64,000 nt of DNA from Flavobacterium sp. LC2016-23 (GTDB lineage: Bacteria; Bacteroidota; Bacteroidia; Flavobacteriales; Flavobacteriaceae). This document shows, in pieces, positions 25,691 to 34,345 of the stretch. Each line of letters opens with the position of its first letter. Position 1 is the first letter of the stretch. Made by a program: the position numbers and the translations under genes. The notes under the pieces are model-generated. The model made no database searches. It was not told where the DNA came from and worked only from the letters and a program-made list of their open reading frames with translations. The stretch lies in assembly GCF_009674775.1 (NCBI RefSeq), contig NZ_WKKE01000008.1:124001-188000 (forward strand), read 5' to 3'.

Positions 25691-26232
25691 CAACTTTGTT
25701 GGCATAATTTTTTAATATCTTTTCTTAAACTTATTTGCGAAAAAAGTACAGGGATATTCATTTTTTGATTTTCCTTAATCATTGTAAGGTAAATTTCATT
25801 TTTGTATAAAATAAATATCCGACTTGTTTGAAAAATTGGATTAATAGCCAGATAATTAAGACTATTATAAATTATTACATTTCCAGAATTTCTTTGTTTT
25901 TCAAAACCTTTTTTTTCGCAATATTGATTAATAAGTAATTTATTTTCCTCTGCATTGTATTTACTGACAATTTTAGTTAGTCGTTTTTCAGTTGCTTTTC
26001 TATAAATTGTGAATGCACAAAATAAACTAAAAATAAAAAGAAGATAAAACTCAATTCCGGTTTTTGAATAATCACGATAAGGATCGAAATAAACTAAAAA
26101 AGGTATTATAAATCCCGAGCTAAAAAACAGATATATAGTAACAGTATCGAATTTATCAAACCAATTTTCTGAATAAACTAATTTATTCAGTTCAATACTT
26201 TTTTTAATATTTAAGTTTTTTAAACTTCTCAT
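25690..26232 (-). CDS. Two-helix membrane protein, insert gene 1
   Basis: This 180-residue protein has two predicted membrane helices at about residues 29-47 and 58-77. A lysine-rich cytosolic domain follows, with a central strand pattern (NSGNVIIYNSLNYLAINPIF). I recognise no family. The first codon overlaps the stop of the KS gene (ATGA), and its own stop overlaps the lipoprotein start (TGATG), so the pair is translationally coupled into the pigment operon. Composition and lack of relation to polyketide enzymes suggest later acquisition. Confidence 0.65.
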   Translation of the reverse strand: MRSLKNLNIKKSIELNKLVYSENWFDKFDTVTIYLFFSSGFIIPFLVYFDPYRDYSKTGIEFYLLFIFSLFCAFTIYRKATEKRLTKIVSKYNAEENKLLINQYCEKKGFEKQRNSGNVIIYNSLNYLAINPIFQTSRIFILYKNEIYLTMIKENQKMNIPVLFSQISLRKDIKKLCQQS

Positions 26233-27365
26233 TTTATCTTCTCAAAAATAACAGCCGTATTACAGCCCCCAAATCCCGAAGCTGTTTTTAGGAAATAATC
26301 TATATTTCTTTCTTCATTCTTCTCAATCACATTTATAGTTTCACTTAAACCGATTTCATCAAAGCCTTTCGATTCAAAAAGCACATTCTGGTTGGCAGAT
26401 TCAATGGCGATTATGGTTTCTAATAATCCTGAAGCCCCTAAGGTATGGCCATAAAATCCTTTTAAACTATTTATCGGTACATTTTGTAAACCTAAACGAT
26501 TTAGGGCAATGGCTTCCATTTCGTCGTTAAACGGAGTGGCGGTTCCGTGTGCTGAAATATAATCTAATTTGTCGGCTTCAATTTGGGCTTCTTTCAACGC
26601 ATTCTGAATGCTTCGGTACAAACCTTCACCGGTTCTTGACGGTCCTGAAATATGATTGGCATCGTTTATCGAACTGTCTCCGATAACTTTTACTCTGGCA
26701 TTTTTCGGATTATTTGAAACTAAAACTGCGGCCGTTGCTTCGCCCAAACTTACACCGGTTCTGTTTTTAGAATACGGTTTGCAGGGCAGATCACTCATGG
26801 CCTGAAAGGCATTAAATCCGGATAAAACAAACTCCGAAACTTCATCGCCGGCAATGATAAAAACATTGTCATACAACTCCGACTGAATTAATCTTTTGGC
26901 TACGGAAACCGCTAAAATTCCGGAAACACAGGCATTAGAAACCACGATGGGCTGCGTTTGAAATCCGAAGAAATCGGCAATATTCTTTGCCAGAACATCT
27001 AAATGAGCATTTTGAAAACTCTCTTCCGAATCCGTTTTCAGGGCCGTAACATTTCCTTTTGTGGTGGAAAGCAGAAATGCTGTTTTGGAATTTAATTCAA
27101 TTCCTGAATTTTTGATAATCGGTTCTAAAGCCAGGATCATCATTTTCTCCAGACGGGAATGGGTTGTCTCAGTACTGATTTTCTCAAAAGCACTGTTTAG
27201 TTTTTCATTGTTTATAACGGAAGCATAAAACGGCACCGGCATCAAAGACGCCTCTTCATGCAGCTGAATACCGGAATCACCACTAAGAATTGCCTCGACA
27301 TTCGATTGAACATCAAATCCTAGAGGTGTTATGCAATTGGTTTCGGTGATAAATACTTCTTTCAT
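26229..27365 (-). CDS. Beta-ketoacyl-ACP synthase, second KS
   Basis: This 378-residue ketosynthase has an intact triad: Cys146 in SNACVSG, His273 in SAHGTATPFND and His307 in GHTLGASG, with SGFGGCNTA at the end. It is closer to FabB/ApeR-type enzymes of pigment clusters than to the housekeeping FabF, judged by its short length. It may prime the chain with the aryl starter or build the saturated branch for the resorcinol. It is followed by the two-gene insert through an ATGA overlap, and preceded by a 105-base gap after the thioesterase gene. Confidence 0.9.
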   Translation of the reverse strand: MKEVFITETNCITPLGFDVQSNVEAILSGDSGIQLHEEASLMPVPFYASVINNEKLNSAFEKISTETTHSRLEKMMILALEPIIKNSGIELNSKTAFLLSTTKGNVTALKTDSEESFQNAHLDVLAKNIADFFGFQTQPIVVSNACVSGILAVSVAKRLIQSELYDNVFIIAGDEVSEFVLSGFNAFQAMSDLPCKPYSKNRTGVSLGEATAAVLVSNNPKNARVKVIGDSSINDANHISGPSRTGEGLYRSIQNALKEAQIEADKLDYISAHGTATPFNDEMEAIALNRLGLQNVPINSLKGFYGHTLGASGLLETIIAIESANQNVLFESKGFDEIGLSETINVIEKNEERNIDYFLKTASGFGGCNTAVIFEKIK

Positions 27366-27379
27366 TTCTAATTTTTGTA

Positions 27380-27470
27380 ATGTAAAACTGCAGACGGATT
27401 TTGCAGATTAAGCGGATTTACACCGATTATTTTATTTTTTTAATTGGTGCTAATTCGTGAAATTCGTGTT
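27380..27470. repeat. Dispersed repeat fragment in KS/thioesterase gap
   Basis: The gap holds AATTGGTGCTAATTCGTGAAATTCGTG, split here as AATTGGTGCTAA plus TTCGTGAAATTCGTG. The same TTCGTGAAATTCGTG-type word forms the hairpin at 58.96-59.02 kb. No promoter box was found. Confidence 0.45.
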
Positions 27471-27920
27471 TTACTTCAATAATCCTACTTTTCTTTTCCA
27501 CTCTTCGTAAAAAGGAGGATTGGTGAGCATTAAATTTCCGTCGCCGTCTAAAAATACCTGCACGGTTTCGCCGGTACAGGCTACTTCGCCTTTTGCATCT
27601 ATGATTTTAAAACGGTATATCATTTTGGCTGCAGGAGTATCTACTACTGTCGTTTCTATCGTGACCACATCGCCGTAACGGAGTGATAATTTATGTTCGC
27701 ATTTTGATTTTACAATCGGAGTTGTGTAACCCGTGTTGCCAATATCCAGATAGGTAAGTCCGTGTTGTCGGCCAAAGGCTTCCCGTCCATCCTCAAAATA
27801 GGTAATGTAATTTCCATGCCAGACAATCCCAAGCGGATCAGTTTCGTTAAAACGAATTCTGATTTCGTGCTTTACCGTCAGGTCAGTGGCTTCGTCAAAC
27901 TGTTCTTTTCTTTTTGTCAT
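27471..27920 (-). CDS. Acyl thioesterase, 4-hydroxybenzoyl-CoA type
   Basis: This 149-residue hotdog thioesterase has the family pattern IRFNETDPLGIVWHGNYITYFEDGREAFGR, in which the acidic residue of the DPLGIVWHGNY stretch is catalytic. It would release a completed acyl chain from ACP or CoA, or remove wrong starters. Thioesterases of this type occur in aryl polyene clusters (ApeK-like, by context). It overlaps the permease gene by 26 bases, and its first codons lie inside it, so expression is tightly coupled. Confidence 0.88.
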   Translation of the reverse strand: MTKRKEQFDEATDLTVKHEIRIRFNETDPLGIVWHGNYITYFEDGREAFGRQHGLTYLDIGNTGYTTPIVKSKCEHKLSLRYGDVVTIETTVVDTPAAKMIYRFKIIDAKGEVACTGETVQVFLDGDGNLMLTNPPFYEEWKRKVGLLK

Positions 27921-29178
27921 AAAATAATGCGATGGAGGTTGTGATGATAAAAAACAAAAACAATAAACTTATTTTTGGAATGATTTCTAATAATGTGACG
28001 TTGCGCAACAGCACATCGTAAAACGCTTCGAGTCCCCAGTTCATGGGTGACGATTTGGCTATAACCTGCATGATTTTCGGCATGGCAAAAACCGGAACCC
28101 AAACCCCGCCAATTGCCGCTAAAATGAGCACACTCGTGGCACCAAACGGCGCAGATTGTTCCTGCGTGCTGGCGACAGTTCCTAATAAAATTCCGAATCC
28201 GATTGCGGCAAATCCTGAAAACAGCGCCACGACACTCATTAAAAACAAATGTCCTTCGATATTTAAAGGAGGCAGGCCAATATGCGGAAACAGAAAAATC
28301 GCAACCGCCACCATCATATAAAACTGAATCATACAAATCGCAGAATACGTAATGGTTTTGCCGATGATAACAATCAGATTAGAGACCGGATTGGTTAACA
28401 ACCGTACAAATGTTCCTTGTGATTTTTCTTTTACGATATTGATAGACAACGGAATTACAATAAAAAATATGGCAAAAAGCGTCCAGGCCGGAACGTTATG
28501 CTGTACCGAATTGGGACGAATTTCTTTGTTGTTTATTCTCGGAATGATTTCTTTGAACGTAATAAAACTCTTTTGTTCGAATGAGGTTGTACCTTCTCCC
28601 AACTGATTCTGAAAAGTGGTATAAATTGATTTGGTTTCGATTTGCGAAATCATTTTGTCAATAGAACTCATGACCGCATTTTTGAAACTCATCTGAACCG
28701 CCGGATCAAAATACAATTTCACTTCTTTTTCTTTGATTATTTTCGAAGGCGCTGCCGTTGCCGTGCTGTCAGTTAAACCCATACTGCTGACAATTTTGGC
28801 GACGTTCTGATCAATTTTGGTCTGTAAATCGACACTCAGGTTTTTCGGAATTACAATTGCCAATTGAAATTTTCCTTTGTAAACCGCTTCTTTGGCAACT
28901 TCTTCTGTAATGGGTTTATTGTCAATCTGAGTAACTACGCGAAACAAATTGCTTTTTTCCAGATTATCAAAAACAGTTTTAGAAACGGAACCTTTATCAT
29001 TATCGACGAGTAAAATCGGAATTTTAGTATCGCTAATGGTTTTAAAAGTACTGTCCTGTATTAAAGTTACCGTGATTACAAGTATCAGCGGCATGATAAA
29101 CAAAATAATCAAACCGCCTAAATCGCGTTTAAGCAGTAAAAATTCTTTTACAACCGACATCCAGATTTTATATATCAT
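27895..29178 (-). CDS. ABC-2 type exporter permease
   Basis: This 427-residue protein has one membrane helix at residues about 18-38, a 190-residue periplasmic domain, and five or six helices after residue 220. That is the ABC-2/YhfE-like layout with the PxxxWTLFAIFFIVIPLSINIVKEK stretch (split here by its variable first residues). The partner ATPase gene overlaps it by 11 bases. Together they would export a hydrophobic product or lipid; flexirubin or its precursor is the obvious candidate. There is no DrrB-like specificity signal that could settle it. Confidence 0.85.
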   Translation of the reverse strand: MIYKIWMSVVKEFLLLKRDLGGLIILFIMPLILVITVTLIQDSTFKTISDTKIPILLVDNDKGSVSKTVFDNLEKSNLFRVVTQIDNKPITEEVAKEAVYKGKFQLAIVIPKNLSVDLQTKIDQNVAKIVSSMGLTDSTATAAPSKIIKEKEVKLYFDPAVQMSFKNAVMSSIDKMISQIETKSIYTTFQNQLGEGTTSFEQKSFITFKEIIPRINNKEIRPNSVQHNVPAWTLFAIFFIVIPLSINIVKEKSQGTFVRLLTNPVSNLIVIIGKTITYSAICMIQFYMMVAVAIFLFPHIGLPPLNIEGHLFLMSVVALFSGFAAIGFGILLGTVASTQEQSAPFGATSVLILAAIGGVWVPVFAMPKIMQVIAKSSPMNWGLEAFYDVLLRNVTLLEIIPKISLLFLFFIITTSIALFYDKKKRTV

Positions 29179-29920
29179 CTCTCAAGTTTTTACCGGTTAA
29201 TGAAATAAAAACGTCTTCGAGATTTCTGGCTTCAGCAGTAGAAGCAATCAGGCCCGAAGGTGTGCCCTGCGCATAAATACTGCCCTGATCGAGAATGGCA
29301 ATGTTGGTACAGAAATCTTCGGCTTCGGCCAAATGGTGCGAAGTATATATAATAGTAGTGCCGTTTTGGTTTAATAATTTCAAATAATCTATAATCGCAT
29401 TTTTCGAATGAACATCAACCCCTACCGTTGGTTCATCCAGAAACAAAACTTTCGGATTGTGCAGAATTCCGGCAATCAGATTGACTCTTCGTTTCATTCC
29501 GCCCGAAAAGGTTTCAATACGTTTGTCCGCGAATTTCAAAAGCCCTAGAAGATCAAGAGTTTCGACAACTTTATCTTTCAGATACGAGCCTTTCAATCCG
29601 TACATGCTTCCAAAATAATGCAGGTTTTCCCTGGCGGTTAAGGTTGGATATAAAGCATATTCCTGTGGTACAACACCTATTATTTTTTTAATTTTTGAAG
29701 CATGATTGGTGTAGTTCAGCTCATTAATGGAAAAATGCCCTGAGGTTGGTTTTACCAATCCGCAAAGCATGGAAATCAAAGTAGTTTTTCCGGCACCGTT
29801 CGGGCCTAATAACCCGAAGATCTGACCTTCGTATATGTTCAGCGAAAAGTCGTTCAAAGAATACAGTTCTGCATCTTTGTACTTTTTCGAGAGGGATTCT
29901 ATTTTTATAATCGGATGCAA
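29168..29920 (-). CDS. ABC transporter ATP-binding protein
   Basis: A start at TTG 29920 gives MHPIIKIESLSKKYKDAELYSL (first residues only), the normal beginning of such ATPases; the open frame extends back to 30028 but overlaps the upstream gene and adds no ABC sequence. All motifs are present: Walker A GLLGPNGAGKTT, Q-loop VVPQEYALYPTL, signature FSGGMKRR, Walker B VLFLDEPTVGVD and the switch His in YTSHHLAEAE. It powers the adjacent ABC-2 permease. It lies seven bases after the BtrH-like gene. Confidence 0.9.
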   Translation of the reverse strand: MHPIIKIESLSKKYKDAELYSLNDFSLNIYEGQIFGLLGPNGAGKTTLISMLCGLVKPTSGHFSINELNYTNHASKIKKIIGVVPQEYALYPTLTARENLHYFGSMYGLKGSYLKDKVVETLDLLGLLKFADKRIETFSGGMKRRVNLIAGILHNPKVLFLDEPTVGVDVHSKNAIIDYLKLLNQNGTTIIYTSHHLAEAEDFCTNIAILDQGSIYAQGTPSGLIASTAEARNLEDVFISLTGKNLRDDI

Positions 29921-29927
29921 AATATAT

Positions 29928-30926
29928 TTAGCTGATTGCTTTTTTAAGTTTTTTGAAAAAGAGTTCTTCTCTGTTGGCAATGTCCAGAAGTTCATCGGCA
30001 ATAGCATTGTAGGCATCTTCTTTGGCACTTCTGTTTTTATAAATACGGGAAGCTTCTACGGCAAAATCGCGCCATGAATCGCCAATTTGGGTCATTTCCT
30101 TAGAAAGCACTTTCAGTTCTTCATTGTTCAGAATAACCGAAGCTTCCTGTAAAAAAGCAGCATAAATAAAACGGAAACCACCGCCTCCGGTTCCAATTTC
30201 TTCCTGCATTCGTACCATTTGCGCCAGGTAATGATTGGCTTTTTTAGTGCCGTGCTTTACAGGCCATTTTCTGATTTGTTTCGATACAAATTTAATTCCG
30301 CGTACGCCCACAATTGGTATTGGAGCCAGCATATCGCGGCATGTATTTTTGATGCCTTTGATGATGGCACTCTTCAAATCTACCTCTTTTGGAATCTGAA
30401 CCGGATAATACATTTGTCCGCGTGGCGCAAAGGCACCTTTGGCAAAACGTACTTTCTCCAGTTCGTCATGTGTTAAAGTCGTAACATTTTCCATTACAGG
30501 ATCGCTTACTAAATAATCGGTATCGGTTTTGCCATAAACGACTAAATTGTGAGCGTTAAAATGAAAGCGGTATTCATCAGGAAAATAACTCAGATGATAC
30601 ACACCAACTTGTAATCCGGTTGGAATATTGTTTTTTAAATTCGCATCTAATGCCGCATTTGCGTTAGCTACAGAAGAGAATTTTTGTCTTTTTATTTTTA
30701 AATTTAAACGGCTGGCCAGTTTGTTAAAAATCTGTCCGGGAAGCGTTCTGTAACTAATTGCAGGGGCATGATTTACTTTTATAAAAGGCAGATACACAAA
30801 AAGAAGTCCGGAGCCAATTCCAAAAACCATCGGTTCACTGATGTTCAGTCCATTGTTCTTCAACAAATTCGAAGCTACTCCATTCTCACAATGGGCAGAT
30901 TGATGATGCGTAAAATTAGTTTGCAT
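29928..30926 (-). CDS. BtrH-like acyltransferase domain protein
   Basis: This 332-residue protein has the BtrH N-terminal domain and a C-terminal helical DUF4872-like part. The fold is papain/C39-like. Candidate triad residues are Cys13 (SAHCENGVASNLL), His126 (NAHNLVVYG) and Asp142 (DYLVSDP). In butirosin biosynthesis BtrH moves an acyl group from an ACP to an aminoglycoside. In this operon such chemistry would suit transfer of an ACP-bound polyene to the resorcinol hydroxyl. The gene is coupled to the 134-residue protein upstream by a TAATG overlap and sits next to the ABC exporter. Confidence 0.8.
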   Translation of the reverse strand: MQTNFTHHQSAHCENGVASNLLKNNGLNISEPMVFGIGSGLLFVYLPFIKVNHAPAISYRTLPGQIFNKLASRLNLKIKRQKFSSVANANAALDANLKNNIPTGLQVGVYHLSYFPDEYRFHFNAHNLVVYGKTDTDYLVSDPVMENVTTLTHDELEKVRFAKGAFAPRGQMYYPVQIPKEVDLKSAIIKGIKNTCRDMLAPIPIVGVRGIKFVSKQIRKWPVKHGTKKANHYLAQMVRMQEEIGTGGGGFRFIYAAFLQEASVILNNEELKVLSKEMTQIGDSWRDFAVEASRIYKNRSAKEDAYNAIADELLDIANREELFFKKLKKAIS

Positions 30927-31330
30927 TAGTCTTTTTTAATATTTTTTAGTTCGGCTATTGATATTTCAAAAGCGTCGGCATATTTCTGTAAAATAGTAGT
31001 ATTTAATTTGGCAAAAACGGCGGGTTTAAAATGTCTTTTTACACGCCATTTCCACATTCCGACATAACTGGCCAAAATGGTCAGATCCATTTTATTGCGT
31101 TCCATGTAATAACAAATCGGACTTGCTTCTCCGGTTTCAACCTGCCTTTTTGCTTCGGCAATCCGTTCATTAATATCATCAATAGAATTGGAAAGTGCGA
31201 TTGTCTTTGGTTCCCAACCGGTACTTAATGTTGTGGTATAATCGCCGTTTTCATCGGTAGCATACAAGAGCTCTTTAACGTTGTTTTTAGTTAAGTTGCT
31301 TGTGTCTTGTGGTACTTTTTCTTTTTCCAT
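30926..31330 (-). CDS. Small HTH-like protein paired with BtrH-like gene
   Basis: This is a 134-residue soluble protein. The C-terminal part (KLNTTILQKYADAFEISIAELKNI) looks like the end of an XRE-type helix-turn-helix domain, and the middle (ERNKMDLTILASYVGMWKWRVKRHF) could be its first helices. It may be a regulator, or a scaffold that only reuses this fold. It has a TAATG overlap with the BtrH-like gene, which suggests that the two act together. I do not know a characterised homologue. Confidence 0.65.
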   Translation of the reverse strand: MEKEKVPQDTSNLTKNNVKELLYATDENGDYTTTLSTGWEPKTIALSNSIDDINERIAEAKRQVETGEASPICYYMERNKMDLTILASYVGMWKWRVKRHFKPAVFAKLNTTILQKYADAFEISIAELKNIKKD

Positions 31331-31353
31331 GACAGTTTTATTTACGATTGAAA

Positions 31354-31821
31354 TTAGGATGCTACAGGTGCAATTGTCTTTTGAATGAACAAATTAATTT
31401 CGCATTCTAAAAGTATTTTGTCTTCTACCAGGCTTTCGCAGCTCATGGTACATAAAGTATAATCGTCGCCTTCAAATTTTGAAACCAGGTTTGCTTTGGT
31501 TACAATGGTCTCGCCGGTTTTTGGCAGCACATGTATTTTCAGGTTTTTTATGGCACTGATAAAACCAATAACATGTATATTTTCATTTTCGGAACCGTTC
31601 TCGTCAAAAAAATATTTTTTCCCGACTATAGCAGAACAGGTCTGTGCCGTATTTTCGATTAAACCGGCTTCGGTAAAAGTATTGTTTTCGACAAAAATAT
31701 TGTCTTCTTTTATCAAAAATATGGTTTCTACGTAGCTGGCATCCACATTCAGGATTAAATCGACCATGAGCATAGGTGCCCGGTGCGGTAAATAATTCTG
31801 GATGTCAACAGCAGTTCTCAT
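31354..31821 (-). CDS. ApeP-like hotdog dehydratase (acidic half), copy 2
   Basis: This 155-residue hotdog protein has the FabZ-like N-terminal LPHRAPMLMVD and the helix EAGLIENTAQ, where Glu56 matches the acidic catalytic residue. The GHFPG loop that carries the catalytic His of FabZ is missing (it reads FVENNTF). It therefore looks like ApeP, which as I recall pairs with ApeI. It is a distant tandem relative of the next gene, seven bases upstream. The likely role is one subunit of the dehydratase for polyene chain building. Confidence 0.8.
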   Translation of the reverse strand: MRTAVDIQNYLPHRAPMLMVDLILNVDASYVETIFLIKEDNIFVENNTFTEAGLIENTAQTCSAIVGKKYFFDENGSENENIHVIGFISAIKNLKIHVLPKTGETIVTKANLVSKFEGDDYTLCTMSCESLVEDKILLECEINLFIQKTIAPVAS

Positions 31822-31828
31822 ACAAACA

Positions 31829-32260
31829 TTATTTGGCTAAAACGGTTTTCATCTGTCCGTTAGCAATTTCTTCATTGTTCAGAGTCGTTACGATATCGAC
31901 CAAAGTGATTCCGGCAAATTCCTGTATAATGGTTACCGTAGACTGAATCGTATCGTTGATTTTAGGCAGCTTCTTAATTTGAATTTCTTTTATAGATCCA
32001 ATGTAACCTGTTGGTGCTTTTTCATTTTTCAGAAAGAAGTCATATCCGGTATGTAAGGCTACAGACTGGGCCATGTGTTCAATTAAGCCTGCTTCCAGAA
32101 AAAAATTATGGTCAGCAAATATATTATCCTCCTTAATCTTCAGTCCGGAAACCAGTGAGTTTTCGGTAAACGAATACATTTTATCTACCATTACAAAAGG
32201 AAACTTTTGTGGCAGTAAATTCTCTACAGCTTCTTTTTCTAAAAGTAAAGTAGTTTCCAT
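31829..32260 (-). CDS. ApeP-like hotdog dehydratase (acidic half), copy 1
   Basis: This 143-residue protein starts at ATG 32260, which overlaps the darB stop as TAATG. The frame continues upstream to 32428, but only inside darB. It has LLPQKFPFVMVD (Gln18 where the relatives have His) and EAGLIEHMAQS with Glu61. The GHFPG loop is absent and reads FADHNFF. It belongs with the ApeP-like protein that follows it. Two acidic halves for one His half suggests two dehydratase complexes, perhaps for different chain lengths or branches. Confidence 0.8.
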   Translation of the reverse strand: METTLLLEKEAVENLLPQKFPFVMVDKMYSFTENSLVSGLKIKEDNIFADHNFFLEAGLIEHMAQSVALHTGYDFFLKNEKAPTGYIGSIKEIQIKKLPKINDTIQSTVTIIQEFAGITLVDIVTTLNNEEIANGQMKTVLAK

Positions 32261-33393
32261 TAGCAAACGGTTAAATACGCATAGGCAAAAGAAAATCTTC
32301 CGCTTTCCGGAACGGATAGAAGAATACGATCTCCTTTTTTCAGATTGCCGGAATTCATTAATTCTTCCAAAGCTAAATAAATAGAGGCAGAACCTACATT
32401 TCCAACTCTCGAAAGATTCATGAACCATTTTTCGTCAGCCATTCCGATTCCTTTCTCCATCAGTCCTTTTTTTAATCCTTCCACAAAAAAGTTAGAAGAA
32501 ACGTGAGGGATAAAATAATCTACCTGATCGGCTGTAATATTGTTTTTAACCATCGCATCCTTCATGCTTTCGGCACCTTTGGAAAGAATGAATTCGTCCA
32601 GTAATTTCACATCCTGTTTGATGGCAAAAACAGATTCGTTCAGCCATTCTTCCGGGGCATAATCGCTCCATGCTTTGATTTCACCATTTTCTAATTTATC
32701 ACCTCCGGCATACATGCAGGTTTCTAATTCGTACGCATACGAAAAAGCTTCCATCCATTCGATTTTTAGGGAAACAGGTCCTTTTGGCTTGTTTTCAAGT
32801 AAAAAAGCGCCGGCTCCGTCAGATAACATCCAGCGTAAAAAGTCTTTTTTGAACGCAATAATAGGCTGTTCTTCCAGGCTTTTTAAATTAGCGGCTTCAT
32901 GATTGTACATTTGGGCATTCAGCCAGGTTGAAACTCTTTCGGATCCTGTACAAATTGCATTTTTGGAATTTCCTGATCGTACGGAAAGGAAACCGAATTT
33001 TAAGGAGTTCATTCCGGCACAGCAAACACCGGTGGATGAATTTAATTCTACCGATTTATTTTTTAATAATCCATGAACCATAGCAGCATGTGAAGGCAGG
33101 AAAACATCAGGTGTTGAGGTTCCGCAGGAAAGTACTTCAAGATCTTGTGCAGTAAAGTTTTCATCAAACAATTGCACAACAGCATTTCGGGTTAACTCGG
33201 CATTGTTATGTGTACTTTTTCCCGTTTTATCTATGGCGTAATAACGACTTGTAATTTTATTATTGCGCAAAATAATGCGTCTTGCTTTTGAAGCGGCATC
33301 ATTGATGAGCCCTAAATAATCTTCCATTTCTTCATTAGAAACAGCTTCATTTGGCAAATATTTTGCAGCTTTGGTAATATATACTTCAAACAT
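32260..33393 (-). CDS. darB: Dialkylresorcinol ketosynthase DarB
   Basis: This 377-residue enzyme of the KAS III group has Cys125 in GVCCAGMNS, His297 in IPHVSSNFF and Asn332 in GNVGSASI. DarB joins two beta-ketoacyl or related thioesters into a cyclohexanedione that becomes the dialkylresorcinol half of flexirubin. Adjacency to darA, 13 bases upstream, confirms the assignment. The gene is coupled to the ApeP-like gene by a TAATG overlap. Length and motifs are normal for the family. Confidence 0.93.
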   Translation of the reverse strand: MFEVYITKAAKYLPNEAVSNEEMEDYLGLINDAASKARRIILRNNKITSRYYAIDKTGKSTHNNAELTRNAVVQLFDENFTAQDLEVLSCGTSTPDVFLPSHAAMVHGLLKNKSVELNSSTGVCCAGMNSLKFGFLSVRSGNSKNAICTGSERVSTWLNAQMYNHEAANLKSLEEQPIIAFKKDFLRWMLSDGAGAFLLENKPKGPVSLKIEWMEAFSYAYELETCMYAGGDKLENGEIKAWSDYAPEEWLNESVFAIKQDVKLLDEFILSKGAESMKDAMVKNNITADQVDYFIPHVSSNFFVEGLKKGLMEKGIGMADEKWFMNLSRVGNVGSASIYLALEELMNSGNLKKGDRILLSVPESGRFSFAYAYLTVC

Positions 33394-33406
33394 AATCTAA
33401 TTTCGT

Positions 33407-34312
33407 CTACTGAACTCCCTGATAATATTGAGTTTCTTTTTTTATTTTTTTTAACTTAATGGGATAGGTAATAAGGTGCAATATATATACTATTGGTGAG
33501 ATTAACCATATCGCGAGGAATAAATAAACATAAAATAGTTTCAACAGCTTTTTTCTGTTTTTTTGATTTTTATAAATCAGGTTTGACCATTTATTGAAAA
33601 TTTTGTTGGCCGTTTTATCTACTGTTACCAGATAAGGGCTAATTTTTACTCCTCCAATGGCGACTAATTTTGGCTGTAATTCGTCTAGCGTATCCTGATT
33701 AAAATAAGAAAGTATCACTTCTCCAAACTTATCTGATTCCTGAATATCTTTGTCTGAAACTCCCGGTAACGGAAAAATACCCAAATATTTTTTCTTTACT
33801 CCCGAGAACATCCATTCTACAATAGTAATCACACTTATTAGATTTCCAACTCGGTCTACCAGGGCTACATTTCCAACTAATTTAGCATTGGCTTCCTGCA
33901 GCAAAACCTTGATTTTTTCCTGTGCCATAATCCACATGTTTCGGGAACCACTAATGGTGATGACCGGCGTATTATTCAGAATTTTTTTGGCGGAATCACT
34001 TTTCAGAAATGAATTGATTGGAATAGAAGGGGACAGGTACCAAACCTGATAATGAAACAGTATTAAATCATATTTTGTATTTAAAATTTCTTCCGGAACC
34101 GGTTTTAATTCGGCTGGTATCTGAAGAAAAGTTTCCGGGAAAGCATCAAAAAAAGACGTTTTATCCCATGGAAAAGGAAATGGTTTTTCCAATTGTATTT
34201 CATGAAAAGTTACCTTGATTTCTTCTGAATTCAGGAAGGGTTTTGCAATATTCTGCGCAATCGATTCCAGTTGTCCGGATTGGGTATAATAAATGACAAG
34301 AACATTTTTCAT
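33407..34312 (-). CDS. darA: Dialkylresorcinol biosynthesis protein DarA
   Basis: This 301-residue protein has an N-terminal flavodoxin-like fold (VLVIYYTQSGQLESIAQNIA, with TQSGQ as phosphate loop). Two hydrophobic stretches near the C-terminus (LFYVYLFLAIWLISPIVYIL) suggest membrane contact. In characterised systems DarA acts with DarB and is thought to aromatise the cyclohexanedione to a resorcinol, which suits a flavin-binding fold. The gene pair is diagnostic for dialkylresorcinol production. It follows the oxidoreductase gene by 33 bases. Confidence 0.9.
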   Translation of the reverse strand: MKNVLVIYYTQSGQLESIAQNIAKPFLNSEEIKVTFHEIQLEKPFPFPWDKTSFFDAFPETFLQIPAELKPVPEEILNTKYDLILFHYQVWYLSPSIPINSFLKSDSAKKILNNTPVITISGSRNMWIMAQEKIKVLLQEANAKLVGNVALVDRVGNLISVITIVEWMFSGVKKKYLGIFPLPGVSDKDIQESDKFGEVILSYFNQDTLDELQPKLVAIGGVKISPYLVTVDKTANKIFNKWSNLIYKNQKNRKKLLKLFYVYLFLAIWLISPIVYILHLITYPIKLKKIKKETQYYQGVQ

Positions 34313-34345
34313 TTCGGTATTTGGCTTTGGTTATCGCAAAAGTAG

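Noticed and set aside
27917..28336. 139-residue minus-strand ORF within the permease gene
   Set aside because: Out-of-frame shadow of the permease with odd composition and no start context.
29921..30028. N-terminal extension of the ABC ATPase
   Set aside because: It lies wholly inside the BtrH-like gene and has no ABC sequence; TTG 29920 fits the family start.
32261..32428. N-terminal extension of the hotdog protein at 31829
   Set aside because: It overlaps darB in another frame, is cysteine- and arginine-rich, and the TAATG start at 32260 is clear.
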